This document shows positions 37,750-37,795 of a DNA stretch of 37,795 bases, piece by piece. The DNA lies in contig BBDJ01000040.1 in the NCBI GenBank assembly GCA_001312325.1, positions 1 to 37,795 on the forward strand, read 5' to 3'. The notes under the pieces are model-generated. The model was not told the DNA's origin. It did not search any database and saw only the letters and a program-made list of their open reading frames with translations. This DNA is from Lysinibacillus pakistanensis (GTDB lineage Bacteria; Bacillota; Bacilli; Bacillales_A; Planococcaceae). The first letter of the stretch is position 1; each line of letters opens with the position of its first letter. The translations under genes were made by a program, and so were the position numbers.

Positions 37750-37795
37750 ATGATTCCATACAAACACGAACCGTTCACAGATTTTTCACAAGAAG
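37750..37795 (+). CDS. rocA: 1-pyrroline-5-carboxylate dehydrogenase, N-terminal fragment
   Basis: Only 15 codons are in the window. MIPYKHEPFTDFSQE closely matches the conserved N-terminus of Bacillus RocA/PutC, which oxidises pyrroline-5-carboxylate (glutamate semialdehyde) to glutamate. It starts with ATG at 37750 behind a GGGAGG site. The neighbouring putB and regulator genes support the identification; the gene continues beyond the window. Confidence 0.8.
   Translation, partial: MIPYKHEPFTDFSQE

Overview
The window looks like chromosome from a low-GC Bacillales organism, most probably Lysinibacillus. The grounds are AT-rich DNA, strong AGGAGG ribosome-binding sites, a ykkC-type guanidine riboswitch in front of paired SMR genes, BusR/OpuA osmoregulation genes, and putB/rocA proline catabolism. 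This rests on reading the sequence, not on a database search.

Caveat on the sequence itself: most genes are broken by single-base indels, nearly all at A/T runs of 7-8 (usually one base too many) or at short G runs (one base too few). Joining the frames at these runs restores normal full-length family members, so I list reconstructed genes as CDS and note the break points. They look like assembly errors rather than real pseudogenes.

Layout. (1) 37-5464: a LysR regulator, a small membrane ORF, guanine deaminase plus an NCS2 purine permease, and a monomeric sarcosine oxidase-type flavoenzyme. (2) 5527-16508, minus strand: hydantoinase/oxoprolinase subunits HyuB and HyuA, a semialdehyde dehydrogenase, a class III omega-aminotransferase, a PAS-AAA+-Fis sigma-54 activator and a GABA-permease-like transporter. 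Near-consensus -24/-12 promoters precede the aminotransferase and the permease. (3) 17379-18718: rpoN (sigma-54) itself. (4) 18939-24063: two adjacent acyl-CoA dehydrogenase subunits, enoyl-CoA hydratase, a CaiB-type CoA-transferase and an IclR regulator. Blocks 2-4 together read as a catabolic island. My leading hypothesis is opening of a lactam (or cyclic amide) to an omega-amino acid, conversion to a dicarboxylate, and beta-oxidation as CoA ester.

(5) 24096-27617, minus strand: a four-gene operon of GTP cyclohydrolase II, RibD, an FAD monooxygenase and a HAD nucleotidase, without ribB/ribE/ribH or an FMN riboswitch. It may make a riboflavin-precursor-derived pyrimidine. (6) 27870-31871: a BusR-like GntR/RCK_C regulator and an OpuA-type glycine betaine ABC transporter. 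(7) 31915-33054, minus strand: a guanidine-I riboswitch and the ykkCD guanidinium exporter. (8) 33041-37795: a membrane-anchored PstS-like protein, a YbaK/EbsC editing protein, proline dehydrogenase, a degenerate enhancer-binding-protein-like regulator, and the start of rocA.

The long intergenic stretches at 14443-15087 and 16600-17290, and a shorter one at 28660-28780, hold related modular repeats with apparently covarying hairpins, a 22-bp palindrome and, in one place, a 4 x 47-bp tandem array.
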